From Paenibacillus sp. XY044 (GTDB taxonomy: Bacteria > Bacillota > Bacilli > Paenibacillales > Paenibacillaceae), in NCBI RefSeq assembly GCF_002257645.1, contig NZ_NQMO01000001.1:730065-794064 (forward strand): a DNA stretch of 64,000 nt, read 5' to 3'. This document shows positions 16,708 through 26,164 of this stretch, piece after piece. Positions within the stretch are counted from its first letter, which is position 1; each line of letters begins with the position of its first letter. Both the position numbers and the translations under genes were made by a program. The notes below the pieces were generated by a model. The model saw only the letters and a list, made by a program, of their open reading frames with translations. It ran no database searches and was not told the DNA's origin.

Positions 16708-17475
16708 ATGATCAAATTGGTATCTTGGAATGTAAACGGGCTTAGGGCTTGTGTCAATAAAGGTTTTATCGATTACGTGAAGCAAGTGGACGCAGACATC
16801 TTCTGCGTGCAGGAGACGAAGCTTCAGGAAGGGCAGATCTGCTTGGACGGCATGGACGAGTATCATCAATACTGGAACTATGCCGAGAAGAAAGGGTATT
16901 CCGGCACCGCTGTCTTTACCAAGCAGAAGCCGTTGTCCGTGTACTCCGGACTGGAAGAGGACGGGGAGCCGGAGGGGAGAATCCTTACCCTCGAATACGA
17001 AGGATTTTATTTGGTGAACGTATATACCCCCAATGCGCGCCGCGATCTGTCCAGACTGGATCTCCGGCTAGAATGGGAGGACCGATTCAGAATCTACATT
17101 CAGCAGCTGGATTCGCGGAAGCCTGTCATCATTTGCGGGGATCTAAACGTCGCCCATCAGGAAATCGACCTGAAGAATCCGAAGTCGAACCGCGAAAACT
17201 CCGGCTTTACGCCTCAGGAACGCGGCAAAATGACAGAGCTGCTGAATGCGGGTCTTATCGATACGTTCAGACACTTTTACCCGGACCTGGAAGGCGCGTA
17301 TTCCTGGTGGTCCTACATGCCAAAAATCCGTGAGCGGAACGTGGGCTGGCGGATCGACTATTTTCTAGTATCAGCGCGGCTTGCCCCATCCCTCATCGAT
17401 GCTCAGATCGATCACCTGATCCTGGGGAGCGATCACTGTCCGGTCAAGCTGCTCATGGATGAAACGAAGCTGTAA
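16708..17475 (+). CDS. exoA: Exodeoxyribonuclease III / AP endonuclease
   Basis: Repairs abasic sites and 3' blocks in DNA with a metal-dependent EEP-fold active site. The 255-residue protein has the motifs in order: SWNVNGLRA, QETKLQ (metal-binding E36), NVYTPNA, CGDLNVAHQEIDL (Asp and Asn), WRIDYFLVS and GSDHCPV (catalytic Asp-His). The ATG follows AGCGGGGGAAATC. Length and motifs match B. subtilis ExoA closely. It is a single gene divergent from an MFS transporter, with no SOS box noticed upstream. Confidence 0.94.
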   Translation: MIKLVSWNVNGLRACVNKGFIDYVKQVDADIFCVQETKLQEGQICLDGMDEYHQYWNYAEKKGYSGTAVFTKQKPLSVYSGLEEDGEPEGRILTLEYEGFYLVNVYTPNARRDLSRLDLRLEWEDRFRIYIQQLDSRKPVIICGDLNVAHQEIDLKNPKSNRENSGFTPQERGKMTELLNAGLIDTFRHFYPDLEGAYSWWSYMPKIRERNVGWRIDYFLVSARLAPSLIDAQIDHLILGSDHCPVKLLMDETKL

Positions 17476-17657
17476 CCCGAGGAGGATACGGCTTCGTCCC
17501 GTTTCATAGATCACCCTCTTGCCTATGGATGGATCAGGCTCATGATACGATTGCTGAAGTGGGCGAGGGCTTTTTAAATGACTGACCGAATGTGGGCGTA
17601 CAAGCTAACGAAGACGGATGATGGAATAACACCGATCCGCCTGAAGAAATCAAAGGA

Positions 17658-17707
17658 TTGACACTTAAAAGCGTCTGTGCTAATTTTATTTCTATAAATT
17701 TAGAAAT
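17658..17707 (+). promoter_or_regulatory. ArsR-gene promoter with downstream operator
   Basis: TTGACA (17658-17663) and TAATTT (17681-17686) are 17 bases apart. Directly after, ATTTCTA (17688-17694), six bases, TAGAAAT (17701-17707) forms a perfect 7-6-7 inverted repeat across the expected start of transcription. The same repeat recurs before the next gene at 18027-18046. Confidence 0.8.
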
Positions 17708-17732
17708 ATGGGATCAGGAAGGAGGGCGTGAA

Positions 17733-18011
17733 ATGACCGAAGAAGCGGAGTCCAAGCAAGCCGTAAAAATATACAAAGCACTTGGCGAACCGACGCGCTT
17801 GAAAGTGGCGATGATTCTGTCCCGGGAAGGTGAAGCCTGCTGTTCTACGCTTGGGAGCAAGCTGGAATCCGTAGCCGACTCCACGCTGTCCCATCATCTG
17901 AAGCAGCTGGCAGAGAGCGGACTGCTGGATTCCCGTAAGGAAGGCACCTTCATTTTCTACTGCCTGAACCGTGAGGTTGCGCAGAAATATGCGCCATTTC
18001 TGTTGAACTAA
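17733..18011 (+). CDS. ArsR-family transcriptional regulator
   Basis: A 92-residue winged-helix repressor. The ATG at 17733 is chosen because GGAGGG precedes it; the longer open frame begins in the promoter. The HTH core is IYKALGEPTRLKVAMIL followed by DSTLSHHLKQLAESGLLDSRKEG and the wing FIFYCLN. It has a vicinal Cys pair in EACCSTLG, in the region where several ArsR proteins bind metal, so metal or thiol sensing is possible but unproven. It probably represses itself and the MFS gene behind it through the repeated ATTTCTA-N6-TAGAAAT operator. Confidence 0.9.
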   Translation: MTEEAESKQAVKIYKALGEPTRLKVAMILSREGEACCSTLGSKLESVADSTLSHHLKQLAESGLLDSRKEGTFIFYCLNREVAQKYAPFLLN

Positions 18012-18026
18012 TTTTTTTTGTCCTTT

Positions 18027-18046
18027 ATTTCTATGATTGTAGAAAT
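18027..18046 (+). promoter_or_regulatory. Second ArsR operator, before the MFS gene
   Basis: ATTTCTA, TGATTG, TAGAAAT repeats both arms of the site before the ArsR gene exactly, with the same six-base spacer length. It lies in the 70-base gap between the regulator and the transporter. Confidence 0.75.
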
Positions 18047-18081
18047 ATAAAAATATTATTCGAAGGAGTTTGATTGCATTT

Positions 18082-19251
18082 ATGACCAGCACCTGGAAAA
18101 TTTACATTTTGGCCATTATCAGCTTTTTGGTGGGTACCTCGGAATACATCGTTTCCGGTATTTTGGATAAAATCGCTGATACGATGGGCATCTCGCTCGT
18201 TGCCGCGGGACAGCTGATTACCGTGTTCTCGCTGACGTACGCGATCGCCACGCCTGTTCTCATGGCACTGACGGCGAGGTGGGACCGTCGCGGGCTGATG
18301 ATCACCGCCCTTGGCATTTTCGTTGCAGCCAACATCTTATCGTTTGTGCTGCCCGGATATGAACTGCTGCTGGCGTCACGTGTGCTGATGGCGCTTGGAG
18401 CGGGAATGGTCGTCGTTACGGCGCTTAGCATCGCCGCTAAAATTGCGCCTGAAGGCAAACAGGCGGGCTCTTTGGCCACCGTCATTATGGGCTTCACGGC
18501 TTCGCTCATCATCGGTGTACCGCTTGGCAGAATGATCGCGGCTGCGTTTGGCTGGAAAGCGGTATTTATCGGGATTGCACTTCTTGGCATTGTCGCGATG
18601 CTCATCATTTGGGTGACCATCCCGCGGATTCAGGGAGACGCGCATGTGCCTCTGCGGCAGCAGTTCTCCCTTCTGAAAAACCCGAAGGTAGCGCTGGGCT
18701 TATCCATCAGTTTCTTCTGGCTGGGTGGCTATTCGGTGGCTTACACGTACTTGTCCCCCTATCTTTTGCAGATTTCCGGATTGCAGGAGAGCCTGCTGAG
18801 CACGGCGCTGCTGGCCTTCGGGATCGCCAGCCTGGTCGGTTCGAAGCTTGGAGGCTTCAGTGCCGATAAGAAAGGCGTAACCTTCACCCTTTTGAGCGGG
18901 ATGACCCTTCACGTGATTGCCCTAATCTTGCTCAGTATGGCTGGCCACTCGGTTTATGCCGTGTTTGCGATTCTGATCTTGTGGTCATTCGCCGCATGGT
19001 CAACAGGTCCGGCGCAGCAGTACAACCTGGTCACGCTCAAGCCGGAATCCTCCGGCGTCATGCTGGGACTCAACCAATCCATGATGCAGCTGTCCATGGC
19101 GGCCGGCGCCGGCATCGGCGGCGTGATTGTCTCGGGGGTCTCGCTGTCAGCTGTCACATGGATCGGAGCGGTGGGCGTGCTGATCGCGATGCTGGCACTG
19201 CTCGGCTTGAATCAGCTGTCCGCGCGGAGGAAAGCTGCAGCGGCGGAATAA
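18082..19251 (+). CDS. MFS efflux transporter, AraJ/YdhP-like DHA1 family
   Basis: A twelve-helix exporter of about 389 residues. Family motifs include GTSEYIVSGIL near the N-terminus, TARWDRRGLM in loop 2-3 and the motif-C-like helix 5 GFTASLIIGVPLGRMIAAAFGW. The ATG at 18082 lies twelve bases after AAGGAG; a TTG at 18070 is too close to it. It is co-oriented with the ArsR gene and preceded by a copy of its operator, so it is likely induced with it. The substrate is unknown; drug or sugar-derivative efflux is usual in this group. Confidence 0.85.
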   Translation: MTSTWKIYILAIISFLVGTSEYIVSGILDKIADTMGISLVAAGQLITVFSLTYAIATPVLMALTARWDRRGLMITALGIFVAANILSFVLPGYELLLASRVLMALGAGMVVVTALSIAAKIAPEGKQAGSLATVIMGFTASLIIGVPLGRMIAAAFGWKAVFIGIALLGIVAMLIIWVTIPRIQGDAHVPLRQQFSLLKNPKVALGLSISFFWLGGYSVAYTYLSPYLLQISGLQESLLSTALLAFGIASLVGSKLGGFSADKKGVTFTLLSGMTLHVIALILLSMAGHSVYAVFAILILWSFAAWSTGPAQQYNLVTLKPESSGVMLGLNQSMMQLSMAAGAGIGGVIVSGVSLSAVTWIGAVGVLIAMLALLGLNQLSARRKAAAAE

Positions 19252-19309
19252 AGGAACGGAGCGTCCCCCTGTGCGGAACGCAGAACCTGTTGTTTCATCT
19301 TAAAATAAG

Positions 19310-19344
19310 AAAGCGGCCAGTCCTCTTAAGGACTGGCCGCTTTT
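19310..19344. terminator. Bidirectional terminator between MFS gene and aminopeptidase
   Basis: AAGCGGCCAGTCC and GGACTGGCCGCTT form a perfect stem with a TCTTAA loop; T-run on the plus strand, A-rich flank on the other. Two convergent genes share it. Confidence 0.88.
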
Positions 19345-19351
19345 GATATTT

Positions 19352-20581
19352 TTAAACCCACTTGCCCCCGCGGAACACCGGCTCGATCGTGCCGTCCGGC
19401 AGTTCCCCGTCGATGTCCAATTGTTCCGAACCGATCATGAAATCGACGTGCGTCAGGCTGACGTTGCCGCCTTTGGCCTGCAGTTCCTCTTTGCTCAGCT
19501 TTGTTCCGCCCTCCATATTGACCGGATAGCAGCTTCCAAGCGCGAAATGGCAGGAAGCATTTTCGTCCACGCCGGTATTGTAGAAGACGCGGTTCATGCG
19601 GGAGATCGGGGAGTCATGGGGCACCAGCGCCATTTCGCCGAGGAAGGACGCGCCTTCATCGGTATCAAGCAGTGAGGTCAGGTGCTCGCGGCCCGAAACG
19701 GCGTCGTACTCCGTCACTTTTCCGTCCTTGAAGGTCAACTTGATGCCTTCCACCAACCGGCCGTTCAGGTTGAGCGGAAGCGTGCTGGACACCGTGCCGT
19801 TCACCCCAGTCCGCAGCGGCATCGTGTAGATTTCCTCCGTCGGCATGTTCGCCACGAAATACACGCCGTCCTCCTTCAAGTCCCCGCCGCCGAGCCACAA
19901 ATGCCCTTCAGGCATTTCGACATGCAGGTCGGTACCTGGAGCACGGTAGTGCAGGCTCTTATACCGCTTGTCGTTCATGTACTGCTGCCGTTTTTTCAGC
20001 TCGCCGATATGATCCTGCCAAGCGGCGACGGGATCCCCGCTGTTGACGCGGTTCATCCGGAACACGGCGTCCCACATGGCCGGTATGCGTTCTTCTTCAG
20101 GCAAATCGGCAAAAACTTTGTTCGCCCAGGCACGTGTCGGTGCTTTAATCAGCGACCAGCTGACCTTGTTGCTGCGTACGTAGGCCTGGTACTTCTCGCG
20201 GGCCACCGCCGCGGCTTTCACGGCCGTTGATACTTTGGCGGAATCGATGCCGCGGAACAGCTCGGGATCAGGCACCTTGATGTGCAGTACCGCACCACCA
20301 CCTTCGGCGAGCTGCTCCATCATGTCGGCCTGCCACTTCGGATAATAGGCGAACGAATTGTCAGGCGCTTTTTCATAGCGGATGCGGGTGACCTTCTCGT
20401 CATCCCAATCGACCTGAACGTATTTGGCGCCCGCCTCATAGGCTTTGGACACGATCTGCCGCGTAAAGTCCACGGTTTCCAGCGGAGACTGCACGAGCAG
20501 CACTTGACCGGGCTGGATGTTCACCCCGACCTTGATCACCAGTTCAGCGTATTTTTCCAGCATTTGTTCAAAATGATCCAT
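19352..20581 (-). CDS. ampS: M29-family metallo-aminopeptidase (AmpS-like)
   Basis: Cytoplasmic dinuclear-metal aminopeptidase of broad specificity. From the ATG at 20581 (GGAGG upstream) it has 409 residues, the usual length; a longer frame starting MPFYIRW lacks a ribosome site. Family landmarks are DHFEQMLEKYAELVIKVGVN at the start, MPTEEIYTMP with a metal-binding Glu, GEMALVP, the ligand-rich NTGVDENASCHFALG, and THVDFMIGS with His and Asp near the end. No signal peptide. It is a single gene with a terminator. Confidence 0.92.
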   Translation of the reverse strand: MDHFEQMLEKYAELVIKVGVNIQPGQVLLVQSPLETVDFTRQIVSKAYEAGAKYVQVDWDDEKVTRIRYEKAPDNSFAYYPKWQADMMEQLAEGGGAVLHIKVPDPELFRGIDSAKVSTAVKAAAVAREKYQAYVRSNKVSWSLIKAPTRAWANKVFADLPEEERIPAMWDAVFRMNRVNSGDPVAAWQDHIGELKKRQQYMNDKRYKSLHYRAPGTDLHVEMPEGHLWLGGGDLKEDGVYFVANMPTEEIYTMPLRTGVNGTVSSTLPLNLNGRLVEGIKLTFKDGKVTEYDAVSGREHLTSLLDTDEGASFLGEMALVPHDSPISRMNRVFYNTGVDENASCHFALGSCYPVNMEGGTKLSKEELQAKGGNVSLTHVDFMIGSEQLDIDGELPDGTIEPVFRGGKWV

Positions 20582-20789
20582 TTTCCAAATCCTCCATCGT
20601 ATGTAAAATGGCATTCCTGCCGAGAAAAGAATGTCTGTCTATCAGTGTATCTCTATCCATTTCCATGATGCAAGTTTATCGCCGCTTCCGGCCTCTCCGA
20701 AAACTTTTTTTGCAGGCGATATTGGAGTTTAGGTTATTTTAAGTTTCGGCTGATATCGTGATTGTCATATGAACGAAGGGAGAATGGAC

Positions 20790-22367
20790 ATGAACAAAGC
20801 GGTAAAAAACGTGCTGATCATTTGCGGATGCGTTATCGTGATCGGCGCGGGGGGGACTTATTTTTATCAAAAAAACGCCAGCGCGACAAAAACGGAAACG
20901 GCGACCATTACATATGCCGTCGAGAGGGGTGACCTGTCCAAAACGGTAACGTCCTCAGGCAATGTGGAGGCACCCGAGTCAGTGAACTTAAGCTTCAGCG
21001 GAAATTCCAAAGTGACCAAGGTCGACGTGAGCGTCGGGGAAGCGGTGAAGAAGGGGCAGCTGCTTGCAGCGATGGATACAACGGCACTGCAAAACGAGCT
21101 GCTGTCGGCTCAGGCGAAGTATGACAGTGCGGTGGCAAAGCTGAACAGCATCCAGGCAGGAACGGACTCGGCTACCCTGAGCGAACAGAAAGCCCAGGTG
21201 TCCAAGGCTCAGTCCGATTTGGAGAACGCCAAGACGGCGCTTACGAACGCGAAAAAGGCGGCCAATGCATCGTACCTGCAGGCGCAGGTGGACAAGGCCA
21301 AGGCTGCCGTCATCAGCACGCAGGCTAAGCTGGACGAAGCGAAGAAGGGGACGGACCAGTCCCAGATTTTATTCGCCCAGGTCGCGGCGGATAATGCCCA
21401 GAATGCCTATAAACAAGCAGTATCGCAGCAAAGCAATTTGGATCAGCTGAAAGAAACGGTGACCAATGCAGAATCCCAGGTGGACAGCGCGTCCCGCGCC
21501 TACGATCAGGCGGCTTCACAGCTGGCCAAGCTTCAGGAGGGGCCGGCCGAAAGCGACGTGGCCAGTGCCAAAGCCGACGTTGCAATGGCGCTTGCTTCCC
21601 TGAATGACGCCAAAGCCAATGTTGCCGGGGCCAAAATCTATGCGCCGTATGACGGGATCGTCTCCGCCGTGAACGCCAAGGTCGGGGAGACGGTAGCCGG
21701 CGACGCCACTTCGGCCATCTCCATGTACTCTACCGGCGGCAGCTTCCGGATTTCCGCCTCCATCGACGATACCGATATTACCGATGTAAAGGTCGGTCAG
21801 GACGTAAATATTACGTTCGACGCGCTCACGGGCGTTACGCTGAAAGGCAAAGTCGTGTCCAAAGCGGTGCTCGGAGAAGCGCAAACGAGCGGGGTCGTAA
21901 CGTTCCCGGTCGGCATTGAAATCACGTCGGGCCAGGACAACGCAGACAAGCTGATCCCGGGCATCAGCGCGACGATGGCCATTATTACCGACGGTAAAAA
22001 GGATGTACTGAAAGTGCCTGATGCGGCGATTAAGTCGTTTGGCGGGCGGAAGATCGTCATGGTGGACAAAGGCGGCAAAGAAGAGCAGGTAGAAATTACG
22101 ACCGGGCTTGATGACGGGGCCAACTCCGAAGTGCTGACCGGATTGTCCGAAGGCGACAAGGTAACCATTACGATGACGACGACAAAGTCGAGCACAGGAA
22201 CCACCCAAGGAACCATGGGCGGCTTTGGCGGCATAGGCGGCTTCGGAGGTATGAACGGAGGCGGCGAGATGCGGCAGTTCAACCGCGGCAGCGGAACCGG
22301 GGGAACCGGAGGTAACGGCGGAGGCGGTGCGCGCAGCGGCGGAGGAATGGGAGGTGGCGGCCAGTGA
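20790..22367 (+). CDS. HlyD/RND-type membrane fusion adaptor of an ABC exporter
   Basis: A 525-residue membrane-anchored adaptor. An N-terminal membrane helix (residues about 7-25) is followed by a barrel-sandwich lipoyl half ([13 protein letters not shown]), a long coiled-coil hairpin of about 180 residues rich in Ala, Gln and Lys, the second half ([20 protein letters not shown]), beta-barrel domains and an unusual Gly/Met-rich tail of about 55 residues. The ATG at 20790 lies seven bases after GAAGGGAG. It overlaps the ATPase gene by four bases. With the next two genes it forms a MacA/MacB or YknX/YknY/YknZ-type complex exporting peptides or small molecules across the single membrane. Confidence 0.9.
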   Translation: MNKAVKNVLIICGCVIVIGAGGTYFYQKNASATKTETATITYAVERGDLSKTVTSSGNVEAPESVNLSFSGNSKVTKVDVSVGEAVKKGQLLAAMDTTALQNELLSAQAKYDSAVAKLNSIQAGTDSATLSEQKAQVSKAQSDLENAKTALTNAKKAANASYLQAQVDKAKAAVISTQAKLDEAKKGTDQSQILFAQVAADNAQNAYKQAVSQQSNLDQLKETVTNAESQVDSASRAYDQAASQLAKLQEGPAESDVASAKADVAMALASLNDAKANVAGAKIYAPYDGIVSAVNAKVGETVAGDATSAISMYSTGGSFRISASIDDTDITDVKVGQDVNITFDALTGVTLKGKVVSKAVLGEAQTSGVVTFPVGIEITSGQDNADKLIPGISATMAIITDGKKDVLKVPDAAIKSFGGRKIVMVDKGGKEEQVEITTGLDDGANSEVLTGLSEGDKVTITMTTTKSSTGTTQGTMGGFGGIGGFGGMNGGGEMRQFNRGSGTGGTGGNGGGGARSGGGMGGGGQ

Positions 22368-23056
22368 TCACTTTTGACCAAGTGAAGAAGGTCTATGCAT
22401 CGGGTGAAAACGAAGTCCAGGCTCTGAAGGGAGTCACCCTTCACATCGATGAGCGCGAGTTTGTCTCCATTATGGGGCCGTCAGGATCCGGAAAATCGAC
22501 CATGATGAATGTGATCGGCTGCCTGGATAAACCGACTTCCGGCAAGTACGCGTTGGACGGAATCGACATTGGCTCGGCTTCGGCCAAGCAGCTGTCGGAC
22601 GTGCGGAACCGCAAGATCGGCTTCGTCTTCCAAAACTTCAACCTGCTCAAGCGCACATCGGCCATTGAAAACGTCGAGCTTCCGATGCTGTATGCGGGCA
22701 AAAGCAAAAAAGAGCGCCGCGAGAAGGCGGAATACTGCCTGGAGCTGGTCGGACTGAAAACACGGATGCATCACAAACCGAATGAACTCTCCGGGGGACA
22801 GCAGCAGCGGGTGGCTATCGCCCGCGCCTTGAGCAACGACCCTGCCATTATTTTGGCGGACGAACCGACGGGTAACCTGGATACAGCGTCATCGGAGGAA
22901 ATTATGGGGATATTCCGGAGACTGAACGAAAAGGGGCATACGATCATCATCGTCACTCACGAACCGGACATCGCCGCCCATACCAAACGGGTGATCTGGT
23001 TCCGCGATGGCCTGATCGAGACGGATCGGCTGAATACGGAGCGTGAACGGGTATGA
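22364..23056 (+). CDS. ABC transporter ATP-binding protein, MacB/YknY type
   Basis: A 230-residue ATPase of the LolD/MacB group. Walker [11 protein letters not shown]-loop FVFQNFNLL, signature LSGGQQQR, Walker [13 protein letters not shown] and the switch His in VTHEPDIA are all intact. It starts with GTG overlapping the stop of the adaptor gene (GTGA) and its own stop overlaps the permease ATG (ATGA), so the three genes are translationally coupled. It couples ATP hydrolysis to the mechanotransmission cycle of the permease. Confidence 0.95.
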   Translation: MITFDQVKKVYASGENEVQALKGVTLHIDEREFVSIMGPSGSGKSTMMNVIGCLDKPTSGKYALDGIDIGSASAKQLSDVRNRKIGFVFQNFNLLKRTSAIENVELPMLYAGKSKKERREKAEYCLELVGLKTRMHHKPNELSGGQQQRVAIARALSNDPAIILADEPTGNLDTASSEEIMGIFRRLNEKGHTIIIVTHEPDIAAHTKRVIWFRDGLIETDRLNTERERV

Positions 23057-24285
23057 ATGTAGGGGAACTGCTGCGCATTTCAATCCGAAGTCTCAGGTCC
23101 AATATGCTGCGCTCTTTCCTGACGATGCTCGGAATCATCATCGGGGTGGCGACCGTCATTGCCATGATCTCCATCGGGCAGGGGACGAGCAAGCAGGTGA
23201 CGAGCCAAATCCAGAGCCTGGGATCGAATCTGATCACGGTTACCGCAGGCTCGGGGTCGTCAACCGGCGCAGCGGCAGGCGGCAACCAAGGCGGAAGTAC
23301 GGGTACGCTGAACATTTCGGACGCTGACCCGATATCCAAAATCGATACCGTGAAGTATGTTGCGCCGGTCACGCAGGTGAGCACGCAGCTGCTGAACGGC
23401 TCGAATACGGCATCCGCCACGATCATCGGCTCCACGCCGAGCTATGCCGACATCAAATCGTGGGAGACGGACATCGGACGGTTTTTTACGGAGGATGAAG
23501 TGAATGACCGTGCAAAGGTCGTGGTCCTCGGCGCGACGACGGCGGAAACGTTATTCGGCGAAGCAGGTTTCGATGCGGTCGGGAGCATGATCAAAATCAA
23601 CAACATACCGTTTCGCGTCATCGGTGTGCTCAAGGCCAAGGGCTCTTCCGGAACGGTAGACCAGGACGACACGGTCATTGCACCGATCACGACGATTCAG
23701 TCCCGTTTTCAGGTCGGAAGCTCCCGGAGCAGCGTCCGGCAAATTTTGGTCGAAGCCAAATCCACCGACGTGATCAACAGCACCATGGCGCTGATCCAGT
23801 ATACGATGCGCCAAAGCCATAAACTCGGCGGTGCCGACGATGATTTCAAAGTTCAGAGCCAGGAGGATGTCATGTCGTCTGCCGAAAGTGTCACCAAAAC
23901 GCTGACTCTGTTCCTTGGCGGCGTGGCGGCGATATCTTTGCTGGTCGGCGGGATCGGCATCATGAACATTATGCTGGTGTCCGTCACGGAACGGACGCGG
24001 GAGATCGGCATCCGGAAAGCGATCGGGGCGAAGGAAGGGACGATTCTATCGCAGTTTCTGTTTGAATCGGTTACCTTGGCCATTCTGGGCGGAGTGATCG
24101 GCGTCATCCTCGGCTTTGGCGGCTCCAAATTCGTCGGCAAGCTGATGGACGTGACTACCGCGGTGTCCATGAACTCCGTGCTGCTGGCGGTCGGTTTCTC
24201 GGCCTGCATTGGCATCGTATTCGGCGTATTCCCGGCCAGACAGGCCGCCAAGCTGGATCCGATCGAGGCGCTGCGGTACGAATAG
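23053..24285 (+). CDS. ABC transporter permease, MacB/FtsX-type
   Basis: A 410-residue permease with one N-terminal helix ([22 protein letters not shown]), a large extracytoplasmic MacB_PCD domain of about 220 residues, and three C-terminal helices of the FtsX domain, including [28 protein letters not shown]. The extracellular domain begins with a short Gly/Ser-rich loop near residues 75-90. Coupled to the ATPase gene by an ATGA overlap. The set resembles B. subtilis yknXYZ, which protects against the toxin SdpC, but no YknW-like gene is present. Confidence 0.93.
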   Translation: MNVGELLRISIRSLRSNMLRSFLTMLGIIIGVATVIAMISIGQGTSKQVTSQIQSLGSNLITVTAGSGSSTGAAAGGNQGGSTGTLNISDADPISKIDTVKYVAPVTQVSTQLLNGSNTASATIIGSTPSYADIKSWETDIGRFFTEDEVNDRAKVVVLGATTAETLFGEAGFDAVGSMIKINNIPFRVIGVLKAKGSSGTVDQDDTVIAPITTIQSRFQVGSSRSSVRQILVEAKSTDVINSTMALIQYTMRQSHKLGGADDDFKVQSQEDVMSSAESVTKTLTLFLGGVAAISLLVGGIGIMNIMLVSVTERTREIGIRKAIGAKEGTILSQFLFESVTLAILGGVIGVILGFGGSKFVGKLMDVTTAVSMNSVLLAVGFSACIGIVFGVFPARQAAKLDPIEALRYE

Positions 24286-24356
24286 GCAGCCGTTCGCGAG
24301 GGGCACGTTCTAGTAAGCGGGATATGTGCGGATAAGAATTCGTATCATAGTGAGAA

Positions 24357-24401
24357 AAAGAGGGCGTTTCACCGAATCAGGTTCGGCGGAATGCCCTCTT
24401 T
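24357..24401 (+). terminator. Probable terminator of the exporter operon
   Basis: AAAGAGGGC pairs with GCCCTCTTT, with an inner CCGAA/TTCGG stem. The T-run is only three bases, so it may be leaky. Confidence 0.55.
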
Positions 24402-24492
24402 CCATTTCTGGAGCCGTTACACGGCGGATCAATGATGCCGAGAATGGCTTTTTTGGATGTGCCTTGGGTTTGCTTGTTATATCGATGACGGG

Positions 24493-25338
24493 TTACCCCA
24501 GCTGTTTTTCCGCTGCATCCACCGTGTGCTTCAGCAGCATGGCGATGGTTACCGGGCCGACGCCCGCAGGGACAGGTGTAATGGCACTCGCTTTTTCCAG
24601 ACATGCCTCATAATCGACGTCACCGACATTGCCTTCATTGTAGCCTGCGTCCAGAATGACGGCACCTTCCTGAATCCAGTCTCCCTGAATGAATTTCGGT
24701 TTGCCCACAGCGGCAACGACGATCTCTGCCTGGGATACGATATCACCAAGGCCTTTCGTTCTCGAATGGCAGATGGTGACCGTGGCATTCCGGTTCAGCA
24801 GCATCAGAGAGACGGGCTTGCCGAGAATCGGGCTGCGGCCGACGACAACGGCATGCTTTCCTTCTACTGGGATCCGGTAGTAATCCAGGATGGCGATGAT
24901 GGCCGCCGGGGTACAGGAGGGATATGCGGCAAATCCGAAAGCGTTCTGTGCAAATCCGAGCGTTGTGACGCCGTCGACGTCCTTTTCAATGGAGATCGCG
25001 TCGAAGGCGGCTCTTTCATCAATCTGATGGGGAACCGGATGCTGCAGCAGAATTCCGTGAACGTTCGGATCGGCGTTAAGCTTTTGGATTTCACGGATGA
25101 GCTCCTCGGTAGTCGTTCCCGCATCCAGCGTAATTTTTAACGATTCCATCCCGAGCCGTCTACAGGCATTGCCTTTCATGCGCACATAAGTGGCCGACGC
25201 CGGGTCGTCGCCTACCAAAATTGTTGCCAGGCAGGGGGTAATCCCTTGCTCGGACAACCGTTTCACCTTGTTAGCCAAGCCGTCCTTAATGTCCTGCGCC
25301 ACGCGCGCTCCGTCCAAAATCAGCGTTTGTTCTGTCAT
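24493..25338 (-). CDS. folD: Methylenetetrahydrofolate dehydrogenase / methenyl-THF cyclohydrolase
   Basis: Bifunctional enzyme interconverting 5,10-methylene-THF and 10-formyl-THF with NADP. The 281 residues hold the catalytic Y51-x3-K55 motif in TYVRMKGNACRRLGM, the HGILLQHPVP signature with its Gln, EKDVDG, and the cofactor loop VVVGRSPILGKPV. The C-terminal PVPAGVGPVTIAML is also typical. An AAAGGAG site precedes the ATG. Its leader carries a ZTP riboswitch, linking it to purine/one-carbon stress; it is isolated from other pur genes. Confidence 0.96.
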   Translation of the reverse strand: MTEQTLILDGARVAQDIKDGLANKVKRLSEQGITPCLATILVGDDPASATYVRMKGNACRRLGMESLKITLDAGTTTEELIREIQKLNADPNVHGILLQHPVPHQIDERAAFDAISIEKDVDGVTTLGFAQNAFGFAAYPSCTPAAIIAILDYYRIPVEGKHAVVVGRSPILGKPVSLMLLNRNATVTICHSRTKGLGDIVSQAEIVVAAVGKPKFIQGDWIQEGAVILDAGYNEGNVGDVDYEACLEKASAITPVPAGVGPVTIAMLLKHTVDAAEKQLG

Positions 25339-25373
25339 GTCTGCATCTCCTTTAAATGATAATGTGGCCTCAG

Positions 25374-25411
25374 AAAAACATAAAGAGGCAAGGGGAAATT
25401 CCCCTTACCTC
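25374..25411 (-). terminator. Riboswitch terminator in the folD leader
   Basis: On the minus strand GAGGTAAGGGGAA pairs with TTCCCCTTGCCTC and is followed by TTTATGTTTTT. Its 5' arm begins at the 3' edge of the ZTP aptamer, so ligand binding can compete with hairpin formation. Confidence 0.8.
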
Positions 25412-25497
25412 TGCCCAGGCGTACGGCTGTTTATATCCATGTGCTCCCTCATGGTTCATCCCATGTTTCCGCCAGTCGCACACAGTCCATCTACGTA
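25411..25497 (-). ncRNA. ZTP/ZMP riboswitch (pfl motif) upstream of folD
   Basis: Read on the minus strand, the leader contains the hallmark blocks in order: CGACTGGCGG (25478-25469), a small hairpin CATGGGATGAACCATG, GGGAGCAC just after it, a linker, then CGCCTGGGCA (25421-25412) and a terminator hairpin. These match the pfl aptamer, which senses the purine intermediates ZMP/ZTP and turns on folate and purine genes; folD is a known target. Exact 5' and 3' limits are estimated from the promoter and terminator. Confidence 0.88.
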
Positions 25498-25499
25498 GA

Positions 25500-25528
25500 A
25501 TGATACCTTATTGTGCTTACGGGCACAA
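25500..25528 (-). promoter_or_regulatory. Promoter of the riboswitch-folD transcript
   Basis: On the minus strand TTGTGC (25528-25523) and TATCAT (25505-25500) are exactly 17 bases apart. The predicted start lies a few bases before the aptamer. Confidence 0.6.
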
Positions 25529-25549
25529 TGGGGAGTTTTAGAATGATTC

Positions 25550-26164
25550 TTACCCGCGGCCGTTTCTCTTAAAGACGATGTAATCCATCTTTGCCTCGAC
25601 CAGCACGATTAGCTGCTCCGCCATATAGGACGCCGTGTATTTAAAGTTGACCTCAGCCCAGTGCATGATGACGCCCACCGTGGCCGACATGCGGTAGCTC
25701 AGCATGATTTCGTAGTCGACCGGCGGCTCGGTGGGTTCCATTTCGATATGCATATCCTTCCGCATCGACTCCCTGAGCCTGTCGTACATGTCCATTGCCA
25801 ATTTTCCGCGCTCGACCCGCGACAAGGCCAGGAAAACATCCTTATGCTGTTCGATATGCTCAAACAACCGCAGCCCCGAGGGATAAGTCATTGAGGCTTC
25901 AATTCTCTCCATGCCCTCATACGGCTCGACGAGCAGCTCGGCGATGCCTTGCAGAAACTCGTCGTGGATTTCTTTGAGCAGGTCTTCCTTGCTGACGAAA
26001 TGCTTGTAAAACGTGCCCCGGTTGTAGTCTGCGCGAGCGGCGATGTCCATAATGGTGACCGAATCGAAGCCTTTATCGAGAATTAAGGAAACGAGTGCGG
26101 ATTTGAGCGCCTGCCGGGTTCTTCTGGCCCTGCGGTCAAGAACTTGTTCGTCTGTCAAATGCAA
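25550..26164 (-). CDS. TetR/AcrR-family regulator
   Basis: A 204-residue repressor. The HTH domain runs RRTRQALKSALVSLILDKGFDSVTIMDIAARADYNRGTFYKHF in sections, with the YNRGTFYKHF recognition helix. The C-terminal half is long and helical and resembles the TetR_C_7 group. It starts with TTG at 26164 (GGAGG four bases before) or TTG at 26158. It is divergent from a short-chain dehydrogenase gene, which it may control through the palindrome in the gap between them. The effector is unknown. Confidence 0.9.
   Translation of the reverse strand: MHLTDEQVLDRRARRTRQALKSALVSLILDKGFDSVTIMDIAARADYNRGTFYKHFVSKEDLLKEIHDEFLQGIAELLVEPYEGMERIEASMTYPSGLRLFEHIEQHKDVFLALSRVERGKLAMDMYDRLRESMRKDMHIEMEPTEPPVDYEIMLSYRMSATVGVIMHWAEVNFKYTASYMAEQLIVLVEAKMDYIVFKRNGRG

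Noticed and set aside
17658..17732. Longer start for the ArsR protein
   Set aside because: The proposed start codon is part of a TTGACA promoter box, and the frame runs through the operator; GGAGGG supports ATG 17733.
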